From Hyphomicrobiales bacterium (GTDB taxonomy: Bacteria > Pseudomonadota > Alphaproteobacteria > Rhizobiales > Rhizobiaceae): a DNA stretch of 5,630 nucleotides. The notes under the pieces are model-generated. The model was not told the origin of the DNA. It did not search any database and saw only the letters and a program-made list of their open reading frames with translations. A program made the position numbers and the translations under genes. Location of the stretch: contig JAATGD010000382.1 of assembly GCA_015654965.1 (NCBI GenBank), forward strand, positions 1 to 5,630, read 5' to 3'. How positions within the stretch are numbered: position 1 is the stretch's first letter; every line of letters starts with the position of its first letter. Below are positions 5,171-5,630 of the stretch, one piece after another.

Positions 5171-5630
5171 TTACACGCTGCCCGGATAATTCGGGCTTTC
5201 GCGGGTGATCGACACGCCATGCGAATGGCTTTCGCGGAGACCGGCATTGGAAATACGCACGAAAGTCGCCTTCTCACGGAATTCTTCCAGCGTCTTTGCG
5301 CCGACATAGCCCATGGAAGCGCGCAGGCCACCGGCAAGTTGGTGCAGAACGGCAGCAATCGGTCCCTTGTAGGCGACCTGACCTTCAATGCCTTCCGGCA
5401 CCAGTTTCAGCTCATCGCGCACTTCGGCCTGAAAATAACGATCCGCCGAACCGCGCGCCATGGCACCGACCGAACCCATGCCGCGATAGGATTTGAACGA
5501 GCGGCCCTGATGCAGATAGACCTCGCCGGGGCTTTCCTCGGTGCCTGCGAGAAGCGATCCGGCCATCGCCGCAACCGCGCCCGCGGCCAGCGCCTTGGCG
5601 AAATCGCCCGAGAATTTGATGCCGCCATCG
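5171..5630 (-). CDS. guaB: Inosine-5'-monophosphate dehydrogenase, C-terminal part (5' end outside window)
   Basis: IMP dehydrogenase oxidises IMP to XMP with NAD+, the committed step of GMP synthesis in the cytosol. The window holds the last 152 residues (first whole codon at 5629, TAA at 5173-5171), roughly the C-terminal third of a ~500-residue enzyme. Counting from the first visible residue, DGGIKFSGDFAKALAAGA (1-18) and AGTEESPGE (28-36) belong to the phosphate-binding end of the TIM barrel. KSYRGMGSVGAM (46-57) through DRYFQ (63-67) is the mobile flap with the catalytic Arg-Tyr pair (R64, Y65). LVPEGIEG (76-83) and the near-terminal ESHSHG (133-138), part of the monovalent-cation site, follow. 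The catalytic cysteine loop and the CBS domains lie outside the window. The PNYPGSV ending is a normal bacterial terminus. The gene converges on oxyR across a shared terminator. Confidence 0.96.
   Translation of the reverse strand, partial: DGGIKFSGDFAKALAAGAVAAMAGSLLAGTEESPGEVYLHQGRSFKSYRGMGSVGAMARGSADRYFQAEVRDELKLVPEGIEGQVAYKGPIAAVLHQLAGGLRASMGYVGAKTLEEFREKATFVRISNAGLRESHSHGVSITRESPNYPGSV

Overview
The window looks like chromosome of an alphaproteobacterium in the Rhizobiales, most likely the Brucella/Ochrobactrum group. This rests on the divergent katA-oxyR pair, a guaB gene converging on oxyR, the resemblance of the proteins to remembered Brucella homologues, and G+C-rich coding sequence with A+T-rich intergenic gaps. 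The genus assignment is by recognition, not by a search. There is no sign of mobile DNA, CRISPR, tRNA or rRNA, and genes fill nearly everything: no gene-free stretch exceeds 170 bases.

Layout: (1) Positions 2384 down to 1 on the minus strand form a compact three-gene operon. It encodes an RsmB/NOP-type RNA m5C methyltransferase (GTG start), a PaaI-like hotdog thioesterase 12 bases downstream, and an MTA/SAH nucleosidase overlapping the thioesterase by four bases (ATGA). The nucleosidase runs off the left edge at or very near its C-terminus. (2) Positions 4007 to 2508, also minus, encode a clade-3 heme catalase (KatA), closed by a strong intrinsic terminator. (3) Positions 4176 to 5120, plus strand, encode the peroxide sensor OxyR with both redox cysteines. 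(4) Positions 5629 to 5171, minus strand, hold the C-terminal third of IMP dehydrogenase (GuaB), converging on oxyR across a shared bidirectional terminator.

How the genes work together: OxyR and KatA form a peroxide-sensing and peroxide-destroying pair around a 168-base control region. That region contains an OxyR-like operator next to the oxyR start, tightly packed divergent promoter elements, and, in the katA leader, a layered stem-loop whose apical loop shows an ATG. That ATG opens a 17-codon reading frame, in frame with katA, which stops at the katA Shine-Dalgarno sequence. This leader is the least explained part of the window. In the left operon, the methyltransferase produces S-adenosylhomocysteine and the nucleosidase removes it. 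The adenine released can enter purine salvage, but any link to guaB is only a thought.

Everything else is ordinary, well-conserved housekeeping and stress-response sequence. I see no novel multi-gene system here.
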